64,000 bases of DNA from JAMZMI01 sp039970095 (GTDB taxonomy: Bacteria; Bacteroidota; Bacteroidia; Cytophagales; Cyclobacteriaceae). This document shows positions 33,193-43,185 of the stretch, piece after piece. Each line of letters starts with the position of its first letter. The stretch's first letter is position 1. The position numbers were made by a program, and so were the translations under genes. Below the pieces are notes generated by a model. It worked only from the letters and a program-made list of their open reading frames with translations, made no database searches and was not told the DNA's origin. The stretch is taken from contig JBDVMP010000108.1 in NCBI GenBank assembly GCA_039970095.1, positions 1 through 64,000 on the forward strand, given 5' to 3'.

Positions 33193-36100
33193 TTAAAGTC
33201 CAATACTTAGTCCTACTGTATATGATTTAGCCATTGGGTAACTGGCAAAATCAAGTCCCAGATTTCTGTTGGAATCCTGTGCTCCTGAGCTTCTAAAACT
33301 GACTTCAGGGTCCACTCCGCTATAATTAGTAGCTGTCCACAGGTTTTGTCCGCTTACATATATCCTGAAAGATCTTACGTTCATTTTACTAACCCATGCC
33401 TTTGGCAATGTATATCCGAGCGCTAGAGATTTGAGCCTGACATAACTCCCATCCTCAATCCATCTTGATGAAAACCTGGCAGGTCTCGATTTTGCGGCGG
33501 GCACATCTGTCTCCGTGTTTTCTGGCGTCCATCTCTGCTTCATAGCAGCGGTTGCATTACTCTTACCTATCAACCCATCCAACTCATAACGGGTGTAGTT
33601 GGCAATGTCATTCCCCTGCGAACCCTGAAAGAAAATGTTAAGATCAAATCCTTTGAAAGTGAAAGTATTGTTGAACCCCCAAATAAAGTCGGGGTGTGGG
33701 TTTCCCATGATCGTACGATCGTCTGCGCTTAGCTTGCCATCTTCATCCAAATCCCTAAACTTCTCTCCACCAAGGCCTTCTCCTCCAGATATTACTTCGT
33801 CCCCTTCCTGATAAACACCATCATAAACATATCCGAAAAACATTCCTACAGGTTTGCCTACTCGCAACACCTGATTTTCTCCTCCAAGCACGGCTCCTGG
33901 GCTGTTTTTATAAAACACATCAACCGTGTCGCTCAACTCCAAAATTTTGTTCTTGTTGATAGAGAAGTTTACATCCATGTTCCATTTGAGATCGCCAACA
34001 AGGTTTCTGGAACTGATTCCGAGTTCATACCCTTTGTTTTCCACTTTACCTGCATTTTTCAATACTGAAGAGAATCCAGAATACTCTGGCAATGGCACTT
34101 CAAACAACAAATCACTTGTGACCATTCGATAATAATCCGTGTTAATAATAATTCTATCTTCAAACAAGCCAATATCCGCACCGAAATCAGCCTGCGCTGT
34201 ACTTTCCCAGGTGAGGTCATTGTTGGCTATAGTAGAAGGTGCTACCGCATTGACTATAGTACCTTGTTGTGTGGTCAGCACTTCCTCTACAGTGGCCAGC
34301 GTTTCATACGGGCTGATCGCTTGATTTCCGGTAACTCCATAGCTTGCGCGCAACTTCAATTCGCTAAGGAATTCAACGTTTTGAAGAAATGACTCCTTAT
34401 GTACATTCCACCCGAGAGCCGCAGATGGGAAGTAAGCCCATTTGTTGTTTTTAGCAAACTGAGACGCTCCGTCGTATCGATTGGTAACTGTAAGCAGATA
34501 TTTGCTTCTGAAGCTATAGTTGAATCGACCATAGTAAGAACGCAACACCGTCTCCTCCAGGTTAGTGGAAGGAATCACAGGGTTGGTACCTCCGCGAAGA
34601 TTCCAGTAAATACCTGCGTCATTTACGAAGGTTTGATTACCCGAAAAACTATACTCGCTGCTTACTGATTGAAACGAATACCCAGCCACGAGAGTGACGT
34701 TGTGATCATTTGCAAACTGCTTTGAGTAAGTAAAATAGTTCTCATTTAGCAGGGTTGACTTTCTTCGAAATACTATTTCTCCGACACCATTTAGACTTTC
34801 ACCTTGAAGCAACGTTCGAGGTGCATAATAGCCATTTCGTTCGTTGTTTATCACCGCTCCTATATTGGTTCTAAACTTTAAATCTTCAAATATTTTGACC
34901 TCAGCGTAAATATTGGGTTGCACACGATCCTGCTGGGTACTGCTTACTCTCTCAGTAGCAAGCGCATACGGATTGTCGCTGGGGTCACCAATAGAACTGC
35001 GGGTGAAGTCTCCATTTTCGTCAAAAATACCTACGGTTGGTTCAAACTTATATGCAGCGCCCACTACTCCCTGATTGTGTGCACTACTACTGGTTTCCTG
35101 CGTTTTGATGGCTCCCTGATCGGACCTTCTTACAAAAAGGTTTAGTCCTAAATTCACGCGTTCGGAAACCTTGATATCCAGATTACTGGTAACAGAATAT
35201 CTGCGATAGTCAGAGTTTCGAATGATCCCCTTGTGATCATAGAAAATCCCGGACACATAATACTTTGCAATTTCATTACCTCCTGATATAGAAACACTGT
35301 GGTTCTGAATGCTTCCCTGGCGGAAAATTTCTTTTTGCCAGTCAGTACCTTTTCCTAGAGATGAAGGATCATCGAACAGAGGGTCTCTACCAGAATTCTC
35401 CTCTACATCATTGAGGTATTCTGCATACTCGGTGGCATTGAGCAAATCAAGTTTGTTGATTTCAGACTGCACTGAATAAGAGGATCTGATATCTACCCTG
35501 GTCTCACCACTTTTACCTCTTTTGGTTGTGATCATGATCACGCCATTGGCGCCTCTGGAACCATAAATAGCTGTTGCCGAAGCATCTTTTAAAATTTCGA
35601 TTGACTCTATATCCTCTGCCGGGGGAGCTGAACCTGTTGGAAATCCATCCACCACATATAAAGGATCACTGCTGGCATTGATAGAAGTACCTCCGCGAAT
35701 TCGCACCTTAAAATTTCCTCCGGGATCTCCGTTATTTGATTGAACTGACAGTCCTGGCGCACGTCCCTGCAGGGCCTGCGTGACACCAGAAGCCGGATAT
35801 GCGGTCAATTCCTCAGCTCCGATAGAAGCCACTGATCCGGTCAAATCACTTTTCAACACAGTACCATATCCAACAACAACAACTTCTTGAAGCTCGCTTA
35901 AATCCAGCTCCAAATCCACGTTGATTTGTGTTTGATCCAGAATTGATACTTCAAATGATTTGTAACCGATATAGGAAAATAGCAGAATATCTCCTTCTGA
36001 CACTTCAAGTTCGTAGTTGCCGTCAAGGTCCGTAACCGTACCTCGCCCAGCCCCTTTGACCACTATAGTCACCCCGGGAACTCCGTCTGGTGAGTCTTCA

Positions 36101-36531
36101 GCAATTACCTGACCTTTTATTTTCCAAGTCTCCTGAACGCTGGCTATTTCCTCGACAACATCATCTTCACCGTCTTTTACACTGACATAAACGTCATTGT
36201 TTACTCTACGAAAAGTAAGACCTGATTCTTTGGAAAGCTCTCTAAGAAGGTCACCCATCCGACGATCTTTTACGCCAACAGATACATATTCGTTGATATC
36301 GAGTAAACCTTCATTATAAAGAAATTGAAAATCAGTTTGAGATTCAATGTTATTAAGGATACCTATCAGCTGGGAATCACTGTCATTCAGTGTCACAAAA
36401 ATATCGTCAATACTTTTGGTTTGGGCAGAGGCTTGCAAAAAGCAAAAAACAACGAGAATACTCAAAAAGGTCTTTCCAAGCAACCTTAGGGAATTCTTGT
36501 CTCCTTTGCTGTAGGGCAATTTTTTCATCAT
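33193..36531 (-). CDS. susC: SusC/RagA-family TonB-dependent transporter with STN signalling domain
   Basis: Outer-membrane active importer of oligosaccharides, powered by TonB. Order of domains: signal peptide; STN domain (about 45-115, with NIESQTDFQFLYNEG), which signals to FecR; CarboxypepD_reg-like (about 130-220, KGAGRGTVTDLDGNYELEV); plug with the SusC signature LQGRAPGLSVQ and VRIRGGTSINASSDPLYVVDGFP; then a long beta-barrel ending in an aromatic strand. At 1112 residues it is complete. The STN domain together with the FecR and ECF sigma genes upstream means that substrate binding is transmitted to transcription. A weak copy of the PUL promoter element lies upstream at 36563-36592. 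Confidence 0.95.
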   Translation of the reverse strand: MMKKLPYSKGDKNSLRLLGKTFLSILVVFCFLQASAQTKSIDDIFVTLNDSDSQLIGILNNIESQTDFQFLYNEGLLDINEYVSVGVKDRRMGDLLRELSKESGLTFRRVNNDVYVSVKDGEDDVVEEIASVQETWKIKGQVIAEDSPDGVPGVTIVVKGAGRGTVTDLDGNYELEVSEGDILLFSYIGYKSFEVSILDQTQINVDLELDLSELQEVVVVGYGTVLKSDLTGSVASIGAEELTAYPASGVTQALQGRAPGLSVQSNNGDPGGNFKVRIRGGTSINASSDPLYVVDGFPTGSAPPAEDIESIEILKDASATAIYGSRGANGVIMITTKRGKSGETRVDIRSSYSVQSEINKLDLLNATEYAEYLNDVEENSGRDPLFDDPSSLGKGTDWQKEIFRQGSIQNHSVSISGGNEIAKYYVSGIFYDHKGIIRNSDYRRYSVTSNLDIKVSERVNLGLNLFVRRSDQGAIKTQETSSSAHNQGVVGAAYKFEPTVGIFDENGDFTRSSIGDPSDNPYALATERVSSTQQDRVQPNIYAEVKIFEDLKFRTNIGAVINNERNGYYAPRTLLQGESLNGVGEIVFRRKSTLLNENYFTYSKQFANDHNVTLVAGYSFQSVSSEYSFSGNQTFVNDAGIYWNLRGGTNPVIPSTNLEETVLRSYYGRFNYSFRSKYLLTVTNRYDGASQFAKNNKWAYFPSAALGWNVHKESFLQNVEFLSELKLRASYGVTGNQAISPYETLATVEEVLTTQQGTIVNAVAPSTIANNDLTWESTAQADFGADIGLFEDRIIINTDYYRMVTSDLLFEVPLPEYSGFSSVLKNAGKVENKGYELGISSRNLVGDLKWNMDVNFSINKNKILELSDTVDVFYKNSPGAVLGGENQVLRVGKPVGMFFGYVYDGVYQEGDEVISGGEGLGGEKFRDLDEDGKLSADDRTIMGNPHPDFIWGFNNTFTFKGFDLNIFFQGSQGNDIANYTRYELDGLIGKSNATAAMKQRWTPENTETDVPAAKSRPARFSSRWIEDGSYVRLKSLALGYTLPKAWVSKMNVRSFRIYVSGQNLWTATNYSGVDPEVSFRSSGAQDSNRNLGLDFASYPMAKSYTVGLSIGL

Positions 36532-36562
36532 TTTTGGGTTATTGTGTTGGCTTTAGTTTTTA

Positions 36563-36592
36563 AAGACCTAGGTAACTGGGTTGGTTACTCAG
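36563..36592 (-). promoter_or_regulatory. Degenerate PUL promoter element upstream of susC
   Basis: Minus strand CTGAGTA (6 of 7 matches to TTGAGTA), 17 bases, then GGTCTT (4 of 6). Same spacing as the six good sites, but weaker; it may be a secondary promoter or chance. Confidence 0.3.
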
Positions 36593-36604
36593 GCCTTGTT
36601 ACGG

Positions 36605-37660
36605 CTATTCAATTTTCACTTTAGATATTATCACTTTCTTTCCTTCAATCTCAAAGTCGAACTTCGAAGTATAACTGATACCTTCCAGCACCCTTCTTAG
36701 TGACTTGTTGTCAAACCTTCCGGTAAACCCATCAGGTATTTCTATAGAATCTTCTATCTCGAATTCCACTCCGTACCATCGCTCCAGTCGTGATACGATT
36801 TCGATAAAAGGTGCGCGCTTGAACACTAGAATACCTGATTTCCAGGCCAAATATTCATCAGTACTCACCTGTACTATGTTAGAGAACTTATCGTTTTCAA
36901 CATCGTAGCTCACCAGCTCATCTGGGTTTAAAACAACTCCGGAAATATTATCCCATTGGAGTTTATTATTATCAAACCGAGAAACAGAAACCAGGCCTGA
37001 TGCCACGGCCACATCCACGACTCCTTCTTCTTCATAAGATTTCACATTGAAAGAGGTGCCTAGTACTTGTGTTCGAATATTTCCTGATATTATGATGAAG
37101 GGTTTTTCTGGGTTTCGCTTCACATCAAAGAAGGCTTCACCTTCCAACCAGACAGATCTAACATCACCTTCAAAGCTGCTATTGTAAGAAATGCGGGTAC
37201 CGGAATTCATCTTCACCGTACTACCATCCGGCAGAGCCACCGTCATTTTACGTCCGTTTAGGCAATCTTTAACAACCATAGAGCTACTAACCTCCTGACT
37301 TACTGTTGATTGCTGAAGGTAGCCCAAAACCCAGATGGAAGAAACGATTATAGGAATGAGTGCCGCTGCGACTTTCAGCCACATTGGCAATGTCTTATTC
37401 TTCTGCTGTGATGCTGATATCTCAGTGCGAATCTCTATCCTATTCCAAATCTTGGCGTTCTCAGATTCTGAAAAACTCAAGTCCTGGTATTTCAATCCCT
37501 TTATTAGATCAGCAGCCTCGTTGAAAGTACTTTGAAGTTCTGGACTTTCAGTTACTAATTTCTCCCACCTCTCCTTGTCCGTATTACTGGAGTCCAGCAC
37601 GTAGGAAATAAAGGAATCATCCTGGAGTAACACTTCGACTGTATAGTTCTTATTATTCAT
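36605..37660 (-). CDS. FecR-family anti-sigma factor
   Basis: Inner-membrane protein that holds the ECF sigma factor until SusC reports substrate. The N-terminal cytoplasmic part (1-92) binds sigma; one membrane helix lies near 93-113 (MWLKVAAALIPIIVSSIWVL). The periplasmic FecR domain follows (MTVALPDGSTVKMNSGTRISY...VWLEGEAFFDVKRNPEKPF), then a DUF4974 C-terminal domain (APFIEIVSRLERWYGVEFEI). At 351 residues it is of normal length. A PUL promoter element at 37680-37709 lies directly upstream and should drive fecR-susC-susD, making a feedback loop with the sigma gene next to it. Confidence 0.94.
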   Translation of the reverse strand: MNNKNYTVEVLLQDDSFISYVLDSSNTDKERWEKLVTESPELQSTFNEAADLIKGLKYQDLSFSESENAKIWNRIEIRTEISASQQKNKTLPMWLKVAAALIPIIVSSIWVLGYLQQSTVSQEVSSSMVVKDCLNGRKMTVALPDGSTVKMNSGTRISYNSSFEGDVRSVWLEGEAFFDVKRNPEKPFIIISGNIRTQVLGTSFNVKSYEEEGVVDVAVASGLVSVSRFDNNKLQWDNISGVVLNPDELVSYDVENDKFSNIVQVSTDEYLAWKSGILVFKRAPFIEIVSRLERWYGVEFEIEDSIEIPDGFTGRFDNKSLRRVLEGISYTSKFDFEIEGKKVIISKVKIE

Positions 37661-37679
37661 TTTGTGTCCAATTATTAAT

Positions 37680-37709
37680 AAGAGGTGAGCACTTTGATTT
37701 TTTACTCAA
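37680..37709 (-). promoter_or_regulatory. PUL promoter element, site 1 (fecR-susC-susD)
   Basis: Minus strand TTGAGTA (37709-37703), 17 bases, CCTCTT (37685-37680), then ATTAAT. It lies 20 bp before the fecR start, implying a very short leader. Confidence 0.7.
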
Positions 37710-37801
37710 AAAATTCACTTTTTTTTTATCACTAATTATTTATGTTGATAAATGGACCATATGAGCCCCTAAAAAACCCTTAGTTATCACCAAGAGAACT
37801 T

Positions 37802-38452
37802 TCACCCTTCAAAAAAGTGACTGTGAAGAATAAGCCACGGTATAAAAACATGTAGCTTATCTCGAAGCACTTCCAGTGCTCTATAAATATTGTTGTAAAC
37901 CGACTGCATATTGATATCCAGAATCTCTGATATCTCCTGATTGGTCATATTAGAATAGTACTTCAAATAGAGTACTTCTTTTTGCTTAGGCGTGAGTGTG
38001 TCCATCATCTTACGCATCTTCATGACGCGTTCTGAAGATTCTTCATCAAGCACTTTGAGCATCTCGTAGGAGGGCTGAAAATCAATTTTGTTTTTCCCTA
38101 AACTGCTCAGTGGTGACTTTTTATCTTCCTTTATCTTTTTTCTGATTAGGTCTCGTCTGACGGACTTTAGCAAATAGAAGCGAATGGAGTTGACAGATGC
38201 TAAATTTTTTCTGTTGTTCCATAGATCAACAAAAACATCCTGTATAGCATCCTGCGCAAGATTTTTATCAGAAACAACCCGCATGGCATAGTTAGTCAGG
38301 TAATTGATAGATGAGTTGTATATTTCCTCGAAAGCTAATCTATCGCCAGCCTGAAAAGCAGTCCACAATTCATTATCCGAAAAATCACTCTGAGCCGACT
38401 TGATCATATTCATTTCCGGCGAGTGGCCGGTTGTTGTAAAGGAAAGTTCCAT
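37802..38452 (-). CDS. ECF-type RNA polymerase sigma factor
   Basis: A 216-residue sigma-70 family factor of the SusC/FecR-linked group. Region 2 is about residues 35-105 (FEEIYNSSINYLTNYAMRVV, AQDAIQDVFVDLWNNR). Region 4 is about 145-200 (LTPKQKEVLYLKYYSNMTNQEISEIL, NMQSVYNNIYRALEVLRDKL), containing the -35-binding helix-turn-helix. It is released from FecR when SusC binds substrate and then turns on the locus. It lies 68 bp downstream of the GH2 gene and may be co-transcribed with the lyase operon, which would give positive feedback. Starts at 38413 or 38407 are also possible. It is the natural candidate to read the TTGAGTA-N17-CTCTT elements. Confidence 0.93.
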   Translation of the reverse strand: MELSFTTTGHSPEMNMIKSAQSDFSDNELWTAFQAGDRLAFEEIYNSSINYLTNYAMRVVSDKNLAQDAIQDVFVDLWNNRKNLASVNSIRFYLLKSVRRDLIRKKIKEDKKSPLSSLGKNKIDFQPSYEMLKVLDEESSERVMKMRKMMDTLTPKQKEVLYLKYYSNMTNQEISEILDINMQSVYNNIYRALEVLRDKLHVFIPWLILHSHFFEG

Positions 38453-38520
38453 TTGCTTGCCGATTTAAATTAACGGAAATCATACTAACATCAAAAGAGC
38501 ATTTTATTCATTCTTTCAAC

Positions 38521-41500
38521 CTATGGTTTTTCTTTTTCCAATCCATGAGCTGCCATATTCAGCACAAACTGTAAGGCTACCGGATCATAGCGGTAACCAT
38601 AGAGTTTTGCGGAATTAGCTTGCTCGGTCAGTCTACCTGCCGTGAAGAGGTTGGATACCAGAAGCTTAGACTCATTTGCAAATTCAACAACCAGGATTGG
38701 GGTTTTATTTAAGCCATAACCTGCTATGGCCATGGGTACAATTTTTTCTGACTTGCCTTGAAGGCTCTTATATTCTGCTGATATTTCACGGATTTTGGCA
38801 TCACTGTCGGGGTTTAGTAGTCCTTTCAGTGAAACCAAGTCTTCCACGACAAAATGTACTTGTTTGTAGAGGTCTTGTAGCACCAGCAGGTCGTCGTTGG
38901 TTTCTGAAAATCCAAAATACCCTTCCAGTTCATAAGCATAATATGGGCCTGATTTAATCAGGGAAGTATCTGCTCCACGCTTGCCCCAAAAGTCAAGAAA
39001 TCCTGCCTGATCTAAATCATTGACAAATAAGTTTACTGCTGGCACATTGAGACCTCCCCTGAGGCCGTTCCAAAGCCAGGCCCTTTCCAGTCCTTCCATA
39101 TGATTCCAAAGCTCCTGACCATTTACGCTTGGGTGAAAATGGCTTTCGGGCTCAAACGCGTATTTCATACTTAAGCTTACCTCACCCGGGAAATCACCCG
39201 ACCAAACATCTTTTTTACGTTGGCTCTCGAACTCATCCGAAAATTGCTGACTGGCAATCAAAAGGGTATTTTTAGAAGCTTCACCTTTTTGAATTTTATG
39301 TGCGGGGTATTCATTTCCATCTAGCCCTGGGATTGAGGCTGGATCGGGGCATTTCTCTCCGTGAAATTTGGGGCCCACATCGAGCATCACCACATTTTTA
39401 CCCCGGGCAATGACCTGATCGAGGGTTTTTATAATGCTACTATCGCCTGCGCTGATAGCGTCCCAGGTCATGAATGATGTCACCACAACATCAATATCAC
39501 GATCTGTCATAGGGTAAGTTTGCATCCCCAGACGGTCAAAAGCTTCCCTGAGCTCGTGCTCATCCGGCCCCAGCCCTATTCTAGCCTTACTGAGTGACTC
39601 AGGAATGGTTACGGCGTGCACGTAGAGATCCCAGCGCGATACCACCGGCACAGCAACTCCGCCAATAGGGTTGAGCAGTTCGGCTTCCATCGCATATTCA
39701 CCACTTGCAGCAGGCATCTCAAATGTCGCCTTTGCGGTTGTTGTCTCATAGGCTCCCACCCAGATTTTCATGGTTCGGGTGCTCATGACTCTGGATTCCT
39801 GATCCACGAGTCGAAGTACCACTTCGGCACTATCTCCTTGATGGTATTCATTGAAAATGTAAAGAGGTACTTCTACTCGTTGATTAGGCTGGTAGTTTCT
39901 ATCCCAAACCTCCAAACTCACCGAACGAGGTGAAAAAACAGACGCAAGCGAGCTCCATAGCGGTTTGAGATTGGCTTCCTCCAGAGGGCCAACGTACCAG
40001 TTACCACCATCCTCAAATGGCCCGAGCGTACAAAATGGCGCAATGCCCTGAATGCCAATGCGCCTCCAATATTCACCAATCTTTCCGTATGACCATTCCT
40101 GAAGTTGCTGACGCATTTCCGGGGTGTGGCCTTTATTGAGAAACCTATCAAACCCCGGTAAAGCTCGAGGGTAGGTGCTCACCCTCCAGTTTTCATCCAT
40201 GTAATTTGCTCCAAACTCGTCAATGACCGTCGGTCGATCATAATCCTCCCATGAGTTGGCATACAAAGCCACATTTTCCGACATACTCCACCAGTAGCGG
40301 TGCAGGTTGTAAGTATCATGGTTGGCGATCACATAGGCGGGAAACTGGTCTTTTACTTCCAAATACGACCCAAACATCTGACGTTCCAGTTCTTCTTCCG
40401 TCTCATTGTATAGCTGTATGATGGCAGAAGAGGGGTGCTGAGCAGCGAGCGTCAATAACTTAAAATAGTATGGTGGAAGTGTCTCGTTTGAGCCACCTCT
40501 ACCATGAAAATACTGTGCTTCCAACTGTGCCAGCAGACCGTATTCATCACACATATCAAGCATCCATTCGGGTGGTGGATAGAGGTGAAACCTGAGCAAG
40601 TTGGCTCCATGATCTTTGAAAGGCTTAATAACCGCCTTGTAAAACCAATCCCTGTCATCAATCAAATTGCTGGCTGCAGCTTCTCTCGCAAATCGGTTCC
40701 AAACAATGCTACCTCCTCGCAGTGTGCATGGTTTTCCATTTAGCAAAAACTGACTTTTATCCGCAGATACCTGAAAAGTTTTGGGAGCGTAGTTGATTGT
40801 TTTTTCATGTGCCAACCCCTTCTTGGTCATGACTTGCATCCTGATACGATACAGGTTGGGTTCAAGCGGAGACCATAGTTTCAACTGGTTTTCGAACGGG
40901 ATAGAAACTTCACCTGTCAAGCCTTCTGGGTTTACTTCTTTGCTTAGAAGCACCTCTCCTTCTGCATTCAGAATTTCGAATGTGATCTTATCTGGACTGC
41001 CTGTTTTCTCTTCGGTTTTGGTCAAACCCCACTCCAGTCTCACAGCATCATTATCCACATCTGTAAACGGAATCAGTCTGGAAATTCGCCATTGATGATA
41101 AAGCAAAATGGAGATATCATCTCTAACCCAGGTTGCCTGACAAGATCTCCAAAGATCTGCAGGGGAGGGTTTGGCGGGATCGTCTTCAGGTACATCGCTA
41201 AGTGAAGCTAGTTCTATCTCTAGTGTAAATTCCTTTCCTGCTTTGATCGGCTTACCTTTTAAATCAAAATAGTTGGGCATCATGCCACCGATGGACTCTC
41301 CTATTTTGTTACCATTTATATACACCTTGGGTCTGTATAGCGCGCTTTTCAATTCTAATGTGGCGCCTGACCAATTCCCTTTGGGTAGTTGCACGGTTCT
41401 TTTGATCCAAACACTCCCGGGAGCCGGGTTGTGGGTATCGGTAGTGGGTATACCCGGCACCATTGTTTTAGCATCGTATTCACGATTCAACCCCGTTTTC

Positions 41501-41604
41501 CACTCTCCGTTCAGCGAAATTGTTTGTCCATGTAGCTGCTGCATACAGAGTAGCAACACGATAGAAAATATAACATTTTGGGTACTGAAAATTCTCAATT
41601 TCAT
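38521..41604 (-). CDS. Glycoside hydrolase family 2-type enzyme
   Basis: A 1027-residue exported beta-glycosidase. Order: signal peptide (to HGQ near 26), sugar-binding jelly-roll (about 28-170), Ig-like domain (about 175-275), TIM barrel (about 280-570), and C-terminal domains. In the barrel the acid/base is Glu401 (LYNETEE) and the nucleophile is probably Glu463 (VIDEFGANY). The family covers beta-galactosidases, glucuronidases, mannosidases and others, so the substrate is open. The C-terminal part after about residue 680 (glutamine-amidotransferase-like, IVVTSFMTWDAI...ARGKNVVMLDVG) is unusual in length. It is third in an operon with the two lyase-like genes (12-bp gap). Confidence 0.85.
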   Translation of the reverse strand: MKLRIFSTQNVIFSIVLLLCMQQLHGQTISLNGEWKTGLNREYDAKTMVPGIPTTDTHNPAPGSVWIKRTVQLPKGNWSGATLELKSALYRPKVYINGNKIGESIGGMMPNYFDLKGKPIKAGKEFTLEIELASLSDVPEDDPAKPSPADLWRSCQATWVRDDISILLYHQWRISRLIPFTDVDNDAVRLEWGLTKTEEKTGSPDKITFEILNAEGEVLLSKEVNPEGLTGEVSIPFENQLKLWSPLEPNLYRIRMQVMTKKGLAHEKTINYAPKTFQVSADKSQFLLNGKPCTLRGGSIVWNRFAREAAASNLIDDRDWFYKAVIKPFKDHGANLLRFHLYPPPEWMLDMCDEYGLLAQLEAQYFHGRGGSNETLPPYYFKLLTLAAQHPSSAIIQLYNETEEELERQMFGSYLEVKDQFPAYVIANHDTYNLHRYWWSMSENVALYANSWEDYDRPTVIDEFGANYMDENWRVSTYPRALPGFDRFLNKGHTPEMRQQLQEWSYGKIGEYWRRIGIQGIAPFCTLGPFEDGGNWYVGPLEEANLKPLWSSLASVFSPRSVSLEVWDRNYQPNQRVEVPLYIFNEYHQGDSAEVVLRLVDQESRVMSTRTMKIWVGAYETTTAKATFEMPAASGEYAMEAELLNPIGGVAVPVVSRWDLYVHAVTIPESLSKARIGLGPDEHELREAFDRLGMQTYPMTDRDIDVVVTSFMTWDAISAGDSSIIKTLDQVIARGKNVVMLDVGPKFHGEKCPDPASIPGLDGNEYPAHKIQKGEASKNTLLIASQQFSDEFESQRKKDVWSGDFPGEVSLSMKYAFEPESHFHPSVNGQELWNHMEGLERAWLWNGLRGGLNVPAVNLFVNDLDQAGFLDFWGKRGADTSLIKSGPYYAYELEGYFGFSETNDDLLVLQDLYKQVHFVVEDLVSLKGLLNPDSDAKIREISAEYKSLQGKSEKIVPMAIAGYGLNKTPILVVEFANESKLLVSNLFTAGRLTEQANSAKLYGYRYDPVALQFVLNMAAHGLEKEKP

Positions 41605-41616
41605 TGATCGATGGGG

Positions 41617-43170
41617 TTAATTTAATGGTGATAGTGCGCCGGCCCAGGTCTGATCGATCACCTGGTCATCCACTCCTCTGTCTTTATTGAGTCCTACTAC
41701 GGCATGTTTAAATAAATCGACATGTTGTGAATTGGGCGTGGGAACTATGTTTTTAATACACAGCGTTTTTGGGTCTGTAAGGCGCGCAAATTCGAAACAA
41801 TAATCCTGAAGTGTTTGTAACTCCGACAAGTCATAGGCACAGCTGCCTCCTCCTTCCAGCGGAAGCACCTCTGTGTTGTAAAAAACATTGTAGTCCGCAT
41901 GAACACCTTTATTGGGCTCAATAGCTGCATTTTGTCCGTTGATGACCAGGTTGCCCATGATGTCACTATTCCAAATCTCTGATTCTATCCAGAGGCCGGG
42001 TTCTTCCACATCTACGATAGTGTTGAAGTAGTATTCATGAGAAAATTGTTTTTGTGTGACCGGTCTGATAGCGGCGATGGATGCCTTGTAAAATATGTTT
42101 CTGACAACAGAAAGGTGGTTCGAAGAGCCTCCTCCTGTTCCTGTGGCTGTGGTGAAGGGCAATACACATTCATAAAACGTATTTTCACTGAACCGAATGT
42201 AAGCTTTGTGCCCAAATGCATTGCTAAAATCGATGGCACCAGGAGAGCCTCCTGTTCCTCCATCTGAAGACCCTATCCAGGCAAAACGATTCCTCTCCAC
42301 GCGAATCCAATCTCCAGGATCTGATGCTCCTCCATCTTTGAAATCGAGCCCGTTTTCATGAGGAAATACATCCAGAGGTTCGAAATATTTTTTAACATCC
42401 ACATAGATATCATTGTCACTAATGACGCATCCTCTATGTGCATCATCAGAGGGGTGCACTTGAATGGCATCTCCGGCACAGTTGAAAAATTCACAACCTA
42501 TCACCTTAGAGTAATCTGTTTCTTGTGTGAAAACAAGGCCGTGATTATCACGTCCTGGCGTGATCATGGTGTTTCCCAACACACTGTTTTTGACTACATT
42601 GTAATCGCCTTCGATCTGAATTTGTCCGCCACCATGGGCACCAAACTCTGTAAGCACTGAATTGACCTCATTGTGCTCTCCACCAAGTTTGATGATATAA
42701 GAGCGAGTTTGATCCTTATAGCCCGCACCATATATTCCCGCGATTTTCCAATAGCTCCCATCTACAGTTAACTTTCGAATTTTTGCTCTCTGATCATTTT
42801 CCAGACTGACTGGGTGAGCGGGCAATACTTGCCTCAACTCGGGATCATAATGCAAGAGCCATTTTGCTTTAGAACTCGTTCCGCTACTCTTCAAAATGAT
42901 ATCTCCGCATGACGTATAATCTCCAGGTGCTACGAAAAAATAGGTTTTACTTTCGTCGTTAATCTTACTCCAATCTTCAACCGAGCTTATGAGCACTGTC
43001 TCCGGATCGGTAGGGTCATAATCCGGAACCCCATCCATATACACAGGTGTCTTAGTTTTATCCTTCGATGCACTATCCAGATCATTGCTCATAGAAGAAC
43101 ACCCACTGAGCCAAAGCCCCAGCACCACATACTTCAGCATCTTTATATTAACTTTTCCCTTTCCTTTCAT
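41617..43170 (-). CDS. Beta-helix putative polysaccharide lyase (PL6/chondroitinase B-like), lipoprotein
   Basis: A right-handed parallel beta-helix protein of 517 residues with a lipoprotein signal (LWLSGCSSM). It opens with FFVAPGDYT and shows RDNHGLVF, NCAGDAIQVHP and FPHENGLDFKDGG, then further coils (VERNRFAWIG, FSENTFYECV). The Glu, Lys and His in the HEN-G-L-D-F-K block are likely catalytic or calcium-binding, by analogy with chondroitinase B-type lyases that abstract the C5 proton of uronates. It has no T9SS tail, unlike its two paralogues at 43186 and 48454, so it may work anchored or in the periplasm. An alternative start is ATG at 43140. It is second in the operon. Confidence 0.72.
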   Translation of the reverse strand: MKGKGKVNIKMLKYVVLGLWLSGCSSMSNDLDSASKDKTKTPVYMDGVPDYDPTDPETVLISSVEDWSKINDESKTYFFVAPGDYTSCGDIILKSSGTSSKAKWLLHYDPELRQVLPAHPVSLENDQRAKIRKLTVDGSYWKIAGIYGAGYKDQTRSYIIKLGGEHNEVNSVLTEFGAHGGGQIQIEGDYNVVKNSVLGNTMITPGRDNHGLVFTQETDYSKVIGCEFFNCAGDAIQVHPSDDAHRGCVISDNDIYVDVKKYFEPLDVFPHENGLDFKDGGASDPGDWIRVERNRFAWIGSSDGGTGGSPGAIDFSNAFGHKAYIRFSENTFYECVLPFTTATGTGGGSSNHLSVVRNIFYKASIAAIRPVTQKQFSHEYYFNTIVDVEEPGLWIESEIWNSDIMGNLVINGQNAAIEPNKGVHADYNVFYNTEVLPLEGGGSCAYDLSELQTLQDYCFEFARLTDPKTLCIKNIVPTPNSQHVDLFKHAVVGLNKDRGVDDQVIDQTWAGALSPLN

Positions 43171-43185
43171 ACCGTTTCTTAAATT